Source: Pedobacter polaris | GTDB taxonomy: Bacteria; Bacteroidota; Bacteroidia; Sphingobacteriales; Sphingobacteriaceae | DNA: 64,000 nucleotides | Direction of reading: 5' to 3' | NCBI RefSeq assembly: GCF_005116505.1 | Contig: NZ_SWBR01000004.1 | Location: 248,001-312,000 of the forward strand | Shown: positions 1 through 8,981 of the stretch, piece by piece | Numbering within the stretch: position 1 is the stretch's first letter | Layout: every line of letters begins with the position of its first letter | Position numbers and translations under genes: made by a program | The notes under the pieces: generated by a model | What the model saw: only the letters and a program-made list of their open reading frames with translations | What the model was told of the DNA's origin: nothing | The model's database searches: none

Positions 1-2110
1 CTATTTGTCTAGCCAGTATTTTGATCAAAAAAGCACTGTTCCAGGTGACAAATACAACCGTTTTACTATCAGGGTAAATGGTAAAAAAGACTTGGGTAAT
101 AATGTTGTTTTCCAATTCAATACCAACTATGTACAAAATAGATTTAACACCAGTACTGCAGGCGGGGCAGCTTTTACCAACGTATTAATGTCTCCAGGTC
201 AAATTCCATTGACCCGTTACAGCGATTGGGAAAACGATAAATTTGCTAATCCAAATGGTTACTATAATGAATATTTTGCTAACCCTTATTTCAGTTTAGC
301 TAATAATCGTGGTTTAACTAGAAATGATTATTTAACAGGTTTAGCTTCCATTAAATGGAACCCAATTAAATCCTTATCTCTATTATTTAGAACAAGTATC
401 AACACGCGTAACTTCTCAAACAAGTCTTATACCAACAAATTTACTTATTCTGCCTACAGAAGAGGGATTAGTGGCGCTAACGTTGGTGATGTATTAGGTG
501 CTGTAAATGATGGTTCTGGTTATACTACACAGATCAGTCCAGAGTTTCAGGCACAATACATCGAGCGTTTATCTAAAGATATTTCATTGAATGCCATTTT
601 AGGCGCAAGCATGAGAAGCAATACTGCTAAAACTGTAAACGTAAGTGCTACAAATTTAATCCAGGCTGATCTTTTTAACATTGGAAACAGTTTATTAAAC
701 CCTGGGGCTGGTGAAAACAATTCTACAGAGCGTCAACAAGGTGTTTATGGAGATGTACGTTTAGGTTTCAAAGATTATTTATACCTGCACGTTTCTGGTA
801 GAAATGATTGGCGTTCGGTACTGGCTCCAGAAAACAGATCATTCTTCTATCCTGCAGCAGATATTTCATTTATTGCTTCTGATGCAATTCCATTCATCAA
901 GAACATTAAAGCCATCAACTCTTTAAAATTAAGAGGGGGTATCTCTAGGGTAGGTAACGTAAATATTGGTGCTTATTCATTAGTATCTACATTTGGTCAA
1001 CAATTTGGATTTCCTTTTTCTGGAGCTCCTGGTTTTGGTTTAGGAAATAGAATTATTGCCGCTTCGTTAAAGCCAGAATTAACTGATCAGATTGAGGGTG
1101 GTGTAGATTTTGAATTGTATAATTCAAGAATAACCGGTGCTGTAACTTATTATAGCTCAAAAACAACTGATCAAACCGTTCCGGTTGGCTTACCAAGTGC
1201 AACTGGTTTTACTTCATTCTTAACTAATACAGGTGAAGTAACTGGTAAAGGCTGGGAAACTTCCCTAAGAGTTATAGCTGTACAGAACAAAACTACAGGT
1301 TTAGAAGTAAGTGTTGGTGCAAACTATACCTATAACAATAATAAAGTTATTTCAATCAGTGATGATTTGCCTCAATTGAACATAGTAACTAGTGGTAATG
1401 CAATTATTAGCGCTGTACCGGGTAAAAATTTCCCTTTTATCAAAGGTACAACTTACCAGAAAGATCCTCAAGGAAGGATTATTGTAGATAGAATTACAGG
1501 ATTTCCTTCGGTAACAACCACAAACTCTGATCTTGGTAACACAGATGCTAAACACCGTTTAGGTTTAGATGCTGCTATGTCTTACAAAGGATTTAGATTA
1601 GCAGGCTTATTTGAATACAGAGGTAGCTTTGTGATGTACAACGCTGGTTCTGTCGCTTTTGATTTTTCTGGAGCAGGGATAAGAAACACCTACTTTAACC
1701 GTGAGCGTTTTGTAGTACCCAACTCTTCTTATTTTGATCCAGTTACTAATACTTATGTAGCTAACACAAATATTACTACTAGAACGGGTGGTGTAGATTT
1801 CTGGACTAACGGTCCTTCTCAAACTGCAGTTGTATCCAACTACCTGCACTCGGCTGCATTCTGGAAATTACGTGAGCTTTCTTTGAGTTATGACTTACCT
1901 CAATCAGCGTTAGGAAACATCAAATATATTAAAGGTGCTCGTATTAGTGTTCAGGGTAGAAATTTATTTATCTGGACTCCTAAAACTAATATTTATACGG
2001 ATCCTGAATATAGTGCCGCTGGTGCAGACAGCAATGGGATTGGTATTACCAATATCAACCAAACTCCTCCAGCTAGATTTTACGGCGCTACTCTTACATT
2101 AACTTTATAA
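1..2110 (+). CDS. SusC/RagA-family TonB-dependent outer-membrane receptor, 3' part only
   Basis: The reading frame is open from the first base, so the N-terminus (signal peptide, carboxypeptidase-like domain, plug) lies outside the window. About 700 residues of the C-terminal beta-barrel remain: alternating aromatic and polar strands, SusC-type blocks such as LYLHVSGRNDWR and LKLRGGISRVGNV, and a C-terminal strand ending ARFYGATLTLTL with the usual hydrophobic last residues. SusC proteins take up oligosaccharides through the outer membrane using TonB energy, with a SusD lipoprotein as lid. The stop codon is followed within a few bases by a SusD gene and then a DUF1735 lipoprotein gene, which confirms the family. 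No glycosidase is visible in this locus, so the substrate cannot be named. An in-frame TTG near the window edge is internal and is not a start. Confidence 0.95.
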   Translation, partial: YLSSQYFDQKSTVPGDKYNRFTIRVNGKKDLGNNVVFQFNTNYVQNRFNTSTAGGAAFTNVLMSPGQIPLTRYSDWENDKFANPNGYYNEYFANPYFSLANNRGLTRNDYLTGLASIKWNPIKSLSLLFRTSINTRNFSNKSYTNKFTYSAYRRGISGANVGDVLGAVNDGSGYTTQISPEFQAQYIERLSKDISLNAILGASMRSNTAKTVNVSATNLIQADLFNIGNSLLNPGAGENNSTERQQGVYGDVRLGFKDYLYLHVSGRNDWRSVLAPENRSFFYPAADISFIASDAIPFIKNIKAINSLKLRGGISRVGNVNIGAYSLVSTFGQQFGFPFSGAPGFGLGNRIIAASLKPELTDQIEGGVDFELYNSRITGAVTYYSSKTTDQTVPVGLPSATGFTSFLTNTGEVTGKGWETSLRVIAVQNKTTGLEVSVGANYTYNNNKVISISDDLPQLNIVTSGNAIISAVPGKNFPFIKGTTYQKDPQGRIIVDRITGFPSVTTTNSDLGNTDAKHRLGLDAAMSYKGFRLAGLFEYRGSFVMYNAGSVAFDFSGAGIRNTYFNRERFVVPNSSYFDPVTNTYVANTNITTRTGGVDFWTNGPSQTAVVSNYLHSAAFWKLRELSLSYDLPQSALGNIKYIKGARISVQGRNLFIWTPKTNIYTDPEYSAAGADSNGIGITNINQTPPARFYGATLTLTL

Positions 2111-2116
2111 TTGAAG

Positions 2117-3805
2117 ATGAAAATGAAAAAGATATTAAATTGTATATTAATTTGTGCTGTAGTGATGGGCATCTCATCTTGCAAGAAGTTTTTGGATGTA
2201 AATGACAATCCAAATAATGCAACAGAATCAAATGCAGATTTAGTTTTACCACAAGCCATCGTTGCAACAGCGGCACATACAAGTGGTTTCAACCAAAGTA
2301 TGAACGTTCCCGGTGGGTTTTTTGCAGGTGTTGCAGGCGTTGGTGGGTATGGTGCTACGTATACTTGGGCATATACTACCAATAGTTTTACCGCAATGTG
2401 GACGAACACTTATGATAACGCAAACGATTATCAATATGTAATTACTACAAATGCAGGCGATCCTCAATTGGTATTTACTACCTCTATTGCTAGGATCATG
2501 AAAGCCTTTGCCTTTGCTCGTTTGGTAGATCAATATAATGATGTGCCGTATAGCGATGCTTTAAAAGGTGTTGGTTCTTTAGCTCCAAAATATGACAAGG
2601 CAGAGGACATCTATAAAGATTTGATCAAAGAACTGACTGAATCTATTGCTGCCATTAGTACAGGACAGGCTGCTCCAGTGAGTGCAGGTGTTAAAGCTGT
2701 AGCAACTCCAATAGATCCTTTATTTAAAGGTAGTGGTGCTTTCGCAACCGGTTTTTCTGGCATGGACAAATGGAAACGATTTGCCAATACTGTTAGGTTA
2801 CGTTTACTGGTTAAAATGGCTGGCGTACCAGCTTTAAATAGCTATGCAACACCATTGTTTGCAACTACTGCTTCGGTAGGTTATATCCAAGAAGATGCTT
2901 TATGTAATCCGGGTTATACTAAAGAAGCGGGCAGACAAAGTCCACAATGGAATAACTATGGTGCTAGTGTTTCTGATTTAGCAACCATTACTCAAAATGT
3001 TCCAACTAAATGGATTTTATCATTTTACAATGGTGTAAAATTAAACGACCAAGTAAGAGGTAGAGTTAGTTTTAGAAGTTTCCCCAATACAAATGTAAAT
3101 CAATTAGGGGATGAAACTTCAGCTTCTGTAGCGGCTGTTGCTCCACCTTATAATGCATGGTATTCTGCTGCAACTTGGGCAGATGCTGCTGCAGGAAATG
3201 CTTATGGCATTGCAAAGGGGCCTAGTCAAGGGCAGCCAATATTTATGTTTTCTGAACTTAACTTTTTAATTGCCGAATGTCAGGTAAGAGGGTATTTGCC
3301 TGTTGGAGATGGAGGAGCTTCGGCTTTTAAAGCGGGAATTACTGCATCATTTGATTATTTGTATAGAAATCAAAATGGCATACTTAACCCTACTAAAGTT
3401 GCTCCAAGTGCATCATGCCCAACATGTTCAACAATAGCTACCGATGTTGATGCTTACATTACTTCGAATGCAGGTGCTGCAAAACCTTACTTGGTTAATT
3501 ATGCTTTAGCACTTACAACAAATGAGAAAATTGAGGCCATAAGTACACAAAAGTATATTGCACTGGCAAACATAATGAACGATGAAGCCTTCAATGAATA
3601 TAAGCGTACAGGATATCCTGCTGTTATTACCAATGGCCCAGCACCTGCAACTGATACTTTTGCTTCAAAACAATCGGTAGCAACAAGCCCAGATAAAATT
3701 ATTACAAGATTCTTGTATCCTCAAGAAGAATATAACTTAAATGCAGGTAATGCTAAACCTGGCATCAGCTTATATACTTCTAAAATATTCTGGGACGTAA
3801 ATTAA
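2117..3805 (+). CDS. SusD/RagB-family nutrient-binding outer-membrane lipoprotein (SusD-like_2 type)
   Basis: Surface-exposed glycan-binding partner of the preceding SusC. The N-terminus is a lipoprotein signal: two Lys-rich residue groups, a hydrophobic stretch, and a lipobox GISSC, followed by KKFLDVNDNPN. That last block is typical of the SusD-like_2 branch. The length of about 560 residues is normal. A TTG lies directly after the SusC stop, but ATG at 2117 (or the ATG two codons later) gives the standard lipoprotein N-terminus and is preferred. The tail contains NDEAFNEYKRTGYP and RFLYPQEEYNLN, the usual C-terminal SusD helices. It lies six bases after susC and 13 bases before the DUF1735 gene, so the three are almost certainly one operon. 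Confidence 0.93.
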   Translation: MKMKKILNCILICAVVMGISSCKKFLDVNDNPNNATESNADLVLPQAIVATAAHTSGFNQSMNVPGGFFAGVAGVGGYGATYTWAYTTNSFTAMWTNTYDNANDYQYVITTNAGDPQLVFTTSIARIMKAFAFARLVDQYNDVPYSDALKGVGSLAPKYDKAEDIYKDLIKELTESIAAISTGQAAPVSAGVKAVATPIDPLFKGSGAFATGFSGMDKWKRFANTVRLRLLVKMAGVPALNSYATPLFATTASVGYIQEDALCNPGYTKEAGRQSPQWNNYGASVSDLATITQNVPTKWILSFYNGVKLNDQVRGRVSFRSFPNTNVNQLGDETSASVAAVAPPYNAWYSAATWADAAAGNAYGIAKGPSQGQPIFMFSELNFLIAECQVRGYLPVGDGGASAFKAGITASFDYLYRNQNGILNPTKVAPSASCPTCSTIATDVDAYITSNAGAAKPYLVNYALALTTNEKIEAISTQKYIALANIMNDEAFNEYKRTGYPAVITNGPAPATDTFASKQSVATSPDKIITRFLYPQEEYNLNAGNAKPGISLYTSKIFWDVN

Positions 3806-3818
3806 TTTTAAAGAAATT

Positions 3819-4856
3819 ATGAGAAAATATATTTATAAATCAATTGGGCTTGTATTAGCCATTACCACTTTTTCATCTTGTTTAAAAGATGATAGTTTGG
3901 TACTAGATCCTGATAAAGGGGTTAACGTTATTGAGTTTGTTAATCCAACAGATATAGCTGTACATGGTAGCACAACTGCTCTTTATACATTAGCATATGA
4001 AATTTTGCCAACAGCAACTGTACAAACTATAGCTGTAAGTTATTCTGGCCCAGAAAAAGTTGCTCCTCAGGATATTGAAGTTAACTTTGGGTTAGGTACT
4101 CAATCGGTTATTGATCAGTACAATACTGAGCAAGGAAAAACGGGTGCAGTTGGTACAGCAAATGCTCCATATAGCTTTTTGCCAAGTAATGTATATACAT
4201 TAAGTGCCACAAAAGTTGTTATTCCTAAGGGGCAAAGCAAAGCTTCTTTTACTATTGCATTTAAAACTAATTTATTGGTGGTAGGTGTTCCTTACGCACT
4301 TCCTTTAAAAATTACTAGTGTTTCTTATGGAACAATTAGCGGTAACTTTAGTAATATCTTATTAAATGTAGTTCCTAAAAATAAATATGATGGTGTATAT
4401 AATGTTAAAGGAACAATGGTTGATGTAACTAATCCTGCATTTTCTCATTATACTGTTGGTTTAGGAAGTACTGTATACCAAATGCAATTAAGAACAGTTA
4501 CTGCAACAAGCTGTGTAGTTTACGACCCTAAATATTTTAATGGTGGAGGTTATTTTGTGCCTTTTTATACGGGTTCTGCAACAAGTTCATTTGGCTCATT
4601 TTGTCCTATCATAGAATTCGGTAGCGATGGTAAAGTTGTAGGCGTAACCAACCATTATGGCGTTGATGTATCATCCAATGTTCGTAATGCGGTTTTAGTT
4701 CCAGATGCTGCTGGTAATCAGTATACTGCTGCAACTAAGACGATGAAGATTAAATATGCATTAACACAAAAAGCAGGAATAAACCCACCGCTAGCAGCAC
4801 CTTTTTATAGAGCTGTTTTTGATGAAACCTGGGTCTTTAATGGTCAAAGACCATAA
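3819..4856 (+). CDS. DUF1735-domain surface lipoprotein (SusE/SusF-like position)
   Basis: A 345-residue exported lipoprotein with lipobox TFSSC near residue 21. The N-terminal half matches the DUF1735 pattern: a conserved beta-sandwich in which a residue run such as VNFGLGTQSVIDQYN precedes a YTLSATKVVIPKGQ strand. The C-terminal half (about 190-345) is probably the DUF4361-type domain often paired with it. Proteins of this type sit at the cell surface next to SusC/SusD and are thought to bind the incoming glycan; none has a known enzymatic role. It is the last gene of the operon, and an intrinsic terminator follows 15 bases after the stop. Confidence 0.85.
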   Translation: MRKYIYKSIGLVLAITTFSSCLKDDSLVLDPDKGVNVIEFVNPTDIAVHGSTTALYTLAYEILPTATVQTIAVSYSGPEKVAPQDIEVNFGLGTQSVIDQYNTEQGKTGAVGTANAPYSFLPSNVYTLSATKVVIPKGQSKASFTIAFKTNLLVVGVPYALPLKITSVSYGTISGNFSNILLNVVPKNKYDGVYNVKGTMVDVTNPAFSHYTVGLGSTVYQMQLRTVTATSCVVYDPKYFNGGGYFVPFYTGSATSSFGSFCPIIEFGSDGKVVGVTNHYGVDVSSNVRNAVLVPDAAGNQYTAATKTMKIKYALTQKAGINPPLAAPFYRAVFDETWVFNGQRP

Positions 4857-4870
4857 AAGGAATATTTTGT

Positions 4871-4912
4871 AAATAAAAAGGGGTTGTATTTACAACCCCT
4901 TTTTATTTTAGT
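4871..4912 (+). terminator. Intrinsic terminator of the first SusC/SusD operon
   Basis: A perfect inverted repeat of at least 16 bp (arms 4873-4888 and 4891-4906, core GGGGTTGTA / TACAACCCC). The outer pairs are A-T, and the right arm runs into a T-rich tract. The A tract on the left arm makes it potentially bidirectional. Confidence 0.9.
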
Positions 4913-4966
4913 GAAATTATTATTTATGTAGCTTATTAGCTAAACCCATTAACCGATTTTTTTCCC

Positions 4967-4999
4967 AAAAAAAAGTAGTCGGGTACCTAATCCGACTAC
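4967..4999 (-). terminator. Intrinsic terminator of the alkaline phosphatase gene
   Basis: Read on the minus strand: GTAGTCGG, a 9-base loop, CCGACTAC, then a run of eight T. The arms are at 4992-4999 and 4975-4982. It lies about 120 bases beyond the stop codon of the minus-strand phosphatase gene, which explains part of the intergenic gap between the two convergent genes. Confidence 0.85.
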
Positions 5000-5117
5000 C
5001 AATTAACTATTAACTAACTAAATTAGAATTTATGAAAAAATTCTTTTGATTAGTAAACTCAAATCTAACTGGATCTTTTAAGAGGGAATATGCAAAAATC
5101 ACTTTTTTCAATGCGTA

Positions 5118-6524
5118 TTAGATCTTAGTTCCTGTTGCATTTAACATCAAGTTGTGCAGTTCTGTATTGCGAACAAAGGGTTTCATTAAGCTACTACCCG
5201 GACCATAGGCTGCCAGTTCCACATAATCTGCCGAATGCTCCATAGATGCCCATCCAATAGCGGTATATTTTTCTTGTAACTGTCCGAATAATTCAAATGG
5301 TAATTTCCGATTGTTATAAATGCCACCACCATCTAATTTTTCATAATGAACCAGTAAACTTTTAGCTTCATCATTGGTAATTGTATAACCCTGTGCTGCG
5401 GCTATCATATCTATCAAAGAGCTTGCGCTGAAACCTGGCTTAATCGAATTTAGAATCCAATCATTGCTATGTTTGAAATTTTGTAACAAATCAAATTTTT
5501 TGTTGCTGTCTGTATCACCAAAAAGCCCAGGATTACCATTGCCGTGGTCTGTTGTAATAATTACTAGTGTATTTTTATCAGCTTCAGCAAATGCAATTGC
5601 TTTTTCAATAGCTAGGTCAAAAGCGATCTGATCGTAAAGTAGTCCTGGTGCATCATTTGAATGTGCAGCCCAATCTACTTTTCCACCTTCAACTTGTAAT
5701 ACAAAGCCATTAGCATTGTCTTTCATCAGCTCAATGGCCTTAACTGTCATCTCTGCCAAGGTTGGTACGCGATCTTGAAGTGCAGGATCATTTGCATGGT
5801 CAACAGTAAAAGGAAGTGCATCATCATCAAATGCCCCAAGAATTGGTTTTTTATTATTTAGCTTAAGCATTTCTGCTTTAGTACGCACAATTTGATAACC
5901 TGCCTCTTCAAATTTGGCATATACGTTAGCTTTATCTTTTCTTTTCGAAGGATTGAAATATTGATTGCCACCACCCATCATTACATCAAACTGCAATGGT
6001 AAATATTGAAGGGCTATTTCGCTTTGGTCTCCACGAGAATTATTGGTAATACAGAAGCCAGCTGGCGTAGCATGGGTAATTGGAACTGTGGTAACGCAAC
6101 CTACTTTTTTACCAGCATTTTTAAATTTCTGTAAAATAGGGGTATTGAAACTACCATCAGCATTGGCATTAATCTTACCGTTATTTACCCTTACACCACC
6201 TCCCCAAGCAGAACTTGAAGCTGCTGAGTCGGTTACTAGGGCATCTGCAGAAGCGGTATCCATAAAAGATCTTACTACTTTGTTTTCCCTGTACAAGGAA
6301 ATCCATTTGCTTTCACGGCCTTCTTTTCTTTCTAAAAGTAAGTTTGCCATATTCAAGGTGCCCGTGCTCATGCCATCGCTTACCATGAAAATAATGTTTT
6401 TGGCACTGCCCCATGCTTTTTCTTCTGTTGGAGAAAGTATAGCTGCAGCCGAACTTAAAGGGCTAAATAAGGAAGTACCTAATACTGCCAATGTACCGTT
6501 CTTGAAAAAATCTCTTCTGATCAT
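5118..6524 (-). CDS. Alkaline phosphatase (PhoA family), exported
   Basis: Metal-dependent phosphomonoesterase that releases phosphate outside the cytoplasm. The N-terminus MIRRDFF followed by a hydrophobic stretch looks like a twin-arginine export signal, which suits a folded metalloenzyme. Visible motifs: IIFMVSDGMS (first metal site, residues about 44-53), VTDSAASSSAW with the nucleophile Ser at about residue 100, VDWAAHSNDAPG, and TTDHGNGNPG with metal-binding Asp/His. At 468 residues it is close to E. coli PhoA. It is monocistronic and convergent with the SusD operon. No PHO-box-like site was recognised upstream. The substrate is unknown; an inositol-phosphate role linked to the myo-inositol oxygenase 11 kb away would be speculation. 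Confidence 0.93.
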   Translation of the reverse strand: MIRRDFFKNGTLAVLGTSLFSPLSSAAAILSPTEEKAWGSAKNIIFMVSDGMSTGTLNMANLLLERKEGRESKWISLYRENKVVRSFMDTASADALVTDSAASSSAWGGGVRVNNGKINANADGSFNTPILQKFKNAGKKVGCVTTVPITHATPAGFCITNNSRGDQSEIALQYLPLQFDVMMGGGNQYFNPSKRKDKANVYAKFEEAGYQIVRTKAEMLKLNNKKPILGAFDDDALPFTVDHANDPALQDRVPTLAEMTVKAIELMKDNANGFVLQVEGGKVDWAAHSNDAPGLLYDQIAFDLAIEKAIAFAEADKNTLVIITTDHGNGNPGLFGDTDSNKKFDLLQNFKHSNDWILNSIKPGFSASSLIDMIAAAQGYTITNDEAKSLLVHYEKLDGGGIYNNRKLPFELFGQLQEKYTAIGWASMEHSADYVELAAYGPGSSLMKPFVRNTELHNLMLNATGTKI

Positions 6525-6748
6525 GGTTCCAAAATTAGCTTAGCGATATGAAGTGCATGTTAATTATAATCGTAGTTCATGTTAAATTTTGTCTAATTTT
6601 TTTGCTCCCTGCTTCTTGAACTCTGCTTATCCCCCTCTGGAGAGTTTGTCCCGATTCATCGGGAGGGTTGGGGGAGGAACATTTTGTCATTCTGAGCTTC
6701 GCGAAGAATCTACTCAATTAATTTCCCTGCTTTAAATATGCCTCCCTC

Positions 6749-6825
6749 CAGCCTTGCCTCGGCTCACCGCCGCCGATTGGCTCTTACCTTTCCCTTGATG
6801 GAAAGGTAACCAAAGATCAAGGCTG
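6749..6825 (+). repeat. Structured interspersed repeat, copy 1
   Basis: About 77 bp with nested inverted repeats. Outer arms are CAGCCTTG (6749-6756) and CAAGGCTG (6818-6825). A small stem CGGC/GCCG follows, then a perfect 10-bp hairpin TTACCTTTCC / GGAAAGGTAA (6784-6793 and 6800-6809) with loop CTTGAT. The loop is itself complementary to ATCAAG in the right outer arm, so an alternative or pseudoknot pairing is possible. Confidence 0.75.
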
Positions 6826-7213
6826 TAAATGCCTCGTCGGATTAGTACGTCAATTGTTTTTATACCGCAAGCTGAGCCGTTCGGCGAAAAGCCTCCACTT
6901 CTCCACCTTGCTGATCTTTCGCTAGAGAGAAAAACATTGCTTTAAACAATTAACTACTACTCCTTTCTATGCATTTAAGGCCAATCCTCGTTCTTAGGAA
7001 AGGCACGGAAAGGCTAAGGGGTATATATCTCTAGCGCACCCAGCTTGTCATTCCGACTTCGGAGGAATCTATGAATCGAATCCATTTTTCACACTTGTCA
7101 TCATTGCGAGTCTCTATTCTCAGGGCTTGGTAATCTTTTACACTTGCTTTTCTTGAACTATGCTGTCCCCCTCTGGAGGGGGTTGGGGGAGGAATGGATC
7201 TGATTCCTCCCTA

Positions 7214-7290
7214 CAGCCTTGCCTCGGTTCACCGCCACCGAAGGGCTCTTTCTTTTTCCTTGATGAAAAAGAAACAAAAAATCAAGGCTG
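7214..7290 (+). repeat. Structured interspersed repeat, copy 2
   Basis: Same architecture as the element at 6749-6825, with the same outer arms CAGCCTTG / CAAGGCTG. The inner hairpin is TTTCTTTTTC / GAAAAAGAAA (7249-7258 and 7265-7274): every change relative to copy 1 is compensated on the other arm, and the loop CTTGAT is unchanged. The small stem is CGGT/ACCG here against CGGC/GCCG in copy 1, again compensated. Confidence 0.75.
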
Positions 7291-7917
7291 GGAATGCCAT
7301 GTCGGAATAATACGTCAATTGTTTTTGGATCGCAAAATGAGCCATTCCGGTGAAGAACCTCCAGTTTTTCGGATGTTGTAGTTTTGTTTTTGCCCTCAAG
7401 ATTGCTTCACAATTCTCCATTTTGCTGATCTATCGCTCGAGGAAGTTAACTCTTTAAACAATTAACTATTCTTCCTTTCCTTGCATTCAAGGCCATCCTC
7501 TTGCTTGGGAAAGAGTTGTGGGGTTTATGAGGGGTTGCAAGATATATAATACACCAAGTTTGTCATTCCGACTTCGGAGGAATCTATGAGCCGAATCCAT
7601 TTTAGCGTTTTTTAAACACCCTGCTTCTTGAACTATGCTGTCCCCCTCTGGAGGGGGTTGGGGGAGGAATGAGATTCATTAAACACCCTGCTTCTTGAAC
7701 TATACTGTCCCCCTCTGGAGAGTTTATCCCGATTCATCGGGAGGGTAAGGGGGAGGAACTGTTATTAATAGATTCCACCCCCTTTGATTCCCCCGCCAGC
7801 GGGGGACACTGGGTGCATACCTATCAAGCGTTAAAATATTTGCCTTAGCTATGCGCCTCTCTATAGCCTCTTGAAGATTTATCATTCTGAGCTTCGCGAA
7901 GAATCTATTTAATCAAT

Positions 7918-8469
7918 TTACACCTTCAAATAATGCAAGCCTACACATCCCGATTTAAAAATCTTAGCATCAACCAGCTTTAGGTTTATATTTTCTTTAA
8001 GCACAACATCTTCTAACAAACGTTTCCCTTCTCCGGCAATGATTGGATGAACCACAAAATAATATTCATCAATTAACCCCAGCGCCATTAATTGTGAACG
8101 CAAGCTTACCCCACCAATCGAAATCTTTTTGCCGGGTTCTTGTTTCAGTTTCAATAGCTCTGTCTCTAAATCATTGCGGATAATCCTTGTATTTCCATCA
8201 GCGCTCGCTAATGTTTTTGAAAAAACAACCTTGTCGATAGCATTGTGTCTTTCTGCAAATTCATTTACTGCTTTTGTGCCCGACTGTGCTTTTTCTACAT
8301 CTGGCCAATAAGGTATCATCAATTCGTATGTTTTACGACCATAAACAATCAAGTCAACATCATCCATTTGGTGGGTAAAATAGTCATAAAGCTCCTCATC
8401 AGGCGTAGAATTGGTATGGTCACAATTGCCATCAATACTGATATTCATCCCGTAAATTACATTTCTCAT
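7918..8469 (-). CDS. Dihydrofolate-reductase-fold family protein (RibD C-terminal-like)
   Basis: 183 residues covering one RibD-C/DHFR-like domain. It begins MRNVIYGMNISIDG (first strand and substrate loop), has DLIVYGRKTYELMIPYWP (nucleotide-binding loop), KKISIGGVSLRSQLMALGLIDEYYFVVHPIIAGEGKRLL (GG motif and following helix), and ends on the last strand. Stand-alone members of this family are probable NAD(P)H-dependent reductases of unknown substrate; true folate or riboflavin activity cannot be claimed. The stop codon lies directly at the edge of the repeat block. It is monocistronic. Confidence 0.88.
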   Translation of the reverse strand: MRNVIYGMNISIDGNCDHTNSTPDEELYDYFTHQMDDVDLIVYGRKTYELMIPYWPDVEKAQSGTKAVNEFAERHNAIDKVVFSKTLASADGNTRIIRNDLETELLKLKQEPGKKISIGGVSLRSQLMALGLIDEYYFVVHPIIAGEGKRLLEDVVLKENINLKLVDAKIFKSGCVGLHYLKV

Positions 8470-8711
8470 AGCTTGTTTTTATTTGCTAAGCAATAATCAA
8501 ATATAAAATACTATAGCTATTACCGTAAGGCTAATCTGCGACAAAAAAAGAGGCGTTCAAGACAAATTGTTTGGATGAGCAATTTAGTACGTTTGACCAC
8601 AAGCTTGAACTAACAAAATATTAATCATCAAAACTTTTTCAACAGTTTAGTACTTATTATAATAGTTGTAGGGCTAGCCTCAAAAATGTTTTGATCATTA
8701 AAATTTAAGTG

Positions 8712-8981
8712 ATGTTAAAAATCTTAGGTATAAATCTGTTAGTGTTTGCGATTTACGGCTTGCTCATCATCCTAAATACCTCTATGTCAAATATGGGATT
8801 TAGTATAGCAATAGGTATGGGCTTATGTATCTTTATACAAGTTATGCTAAACGTGGTTGCAGCTATTGTATTTTTAATTATGGGTAGGCGAGAGTTGGTT
8901 AAGTCCTTTTTTATTAGTGCAGCTGTGTTGGTGCCAGTAGGTTTCTTTACTTGGCTAATCTTACTTAGCATTTATGGTTAG
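8712..8981 (+). CDS. Small integral membrane protein, unknown function
   Basis: 89 residues with three likely transmembrane helices (about 5-20, 28-56 and 64-86). The middle span is longer and Gly/Met/Ile-rich, and a basic loop GRRELVKS sits before the last helix. ATG at 8712 is preferred over the adjacent GTG. No family was recognised. It is flanked by repeats and has no obvious partner gene. Confidence 0.6.
   Translation: MLKILGINLLVFAIYGLLIILNTSMSNMGFSIAIGMGLCIFIQVMLNVVAAIVFLIMGRRELVKSFFISAAVLVPVGFFTWLILLSIYG

Larger units (their letters stand above)
6541..7917. repeat. Repeat-rich intergenic block made of dispersed palindromic repeat families
   Basis: There is no convincing gene in this 1.4 kb. 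It is two diverged direct copies (about 6611-7120 and 7145-7610) of a composite unit plus extra pieces. Recognisable modules: a CCCCTCTGGAG...GGGTTGGGGGAGGAA element at about 6611-6680, 7145-7195, 7617-7670 and 7685-7760; a TCATTCCGACTTCGGAGGAA element at 7048-7090 and 7560-7605; a related TTCTGAGCTTCGCGAAGAAT element at 6688 and 7885; the palindrome CCCCCGCCAGCGGGGG at 7790-7805; and two copies of a structured repeat listed separately. The same modules recur at 9.0-9.6 kb and 23.8-24.0 kb, so they are genome-wide interspersed repeats. A 73-codon open frame inside is a by-product of the repeat. Confidence 0.85.

Noticed and set aside
6043..6543. 166-codon open frame antisense to the alkaline phosphatase gene
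   Set aside because: It is a shadow of a well-supported gene on the other strand with clear PhoA motifs; no independent features.
7160..7381. 73-codon open frame in the intergenic repeat block
   Set aside because: It lies across a structured repeat whose stem sequence changes compensate each other. Other copies encode similar peptides only because they share the repeat, so it is not a gene.
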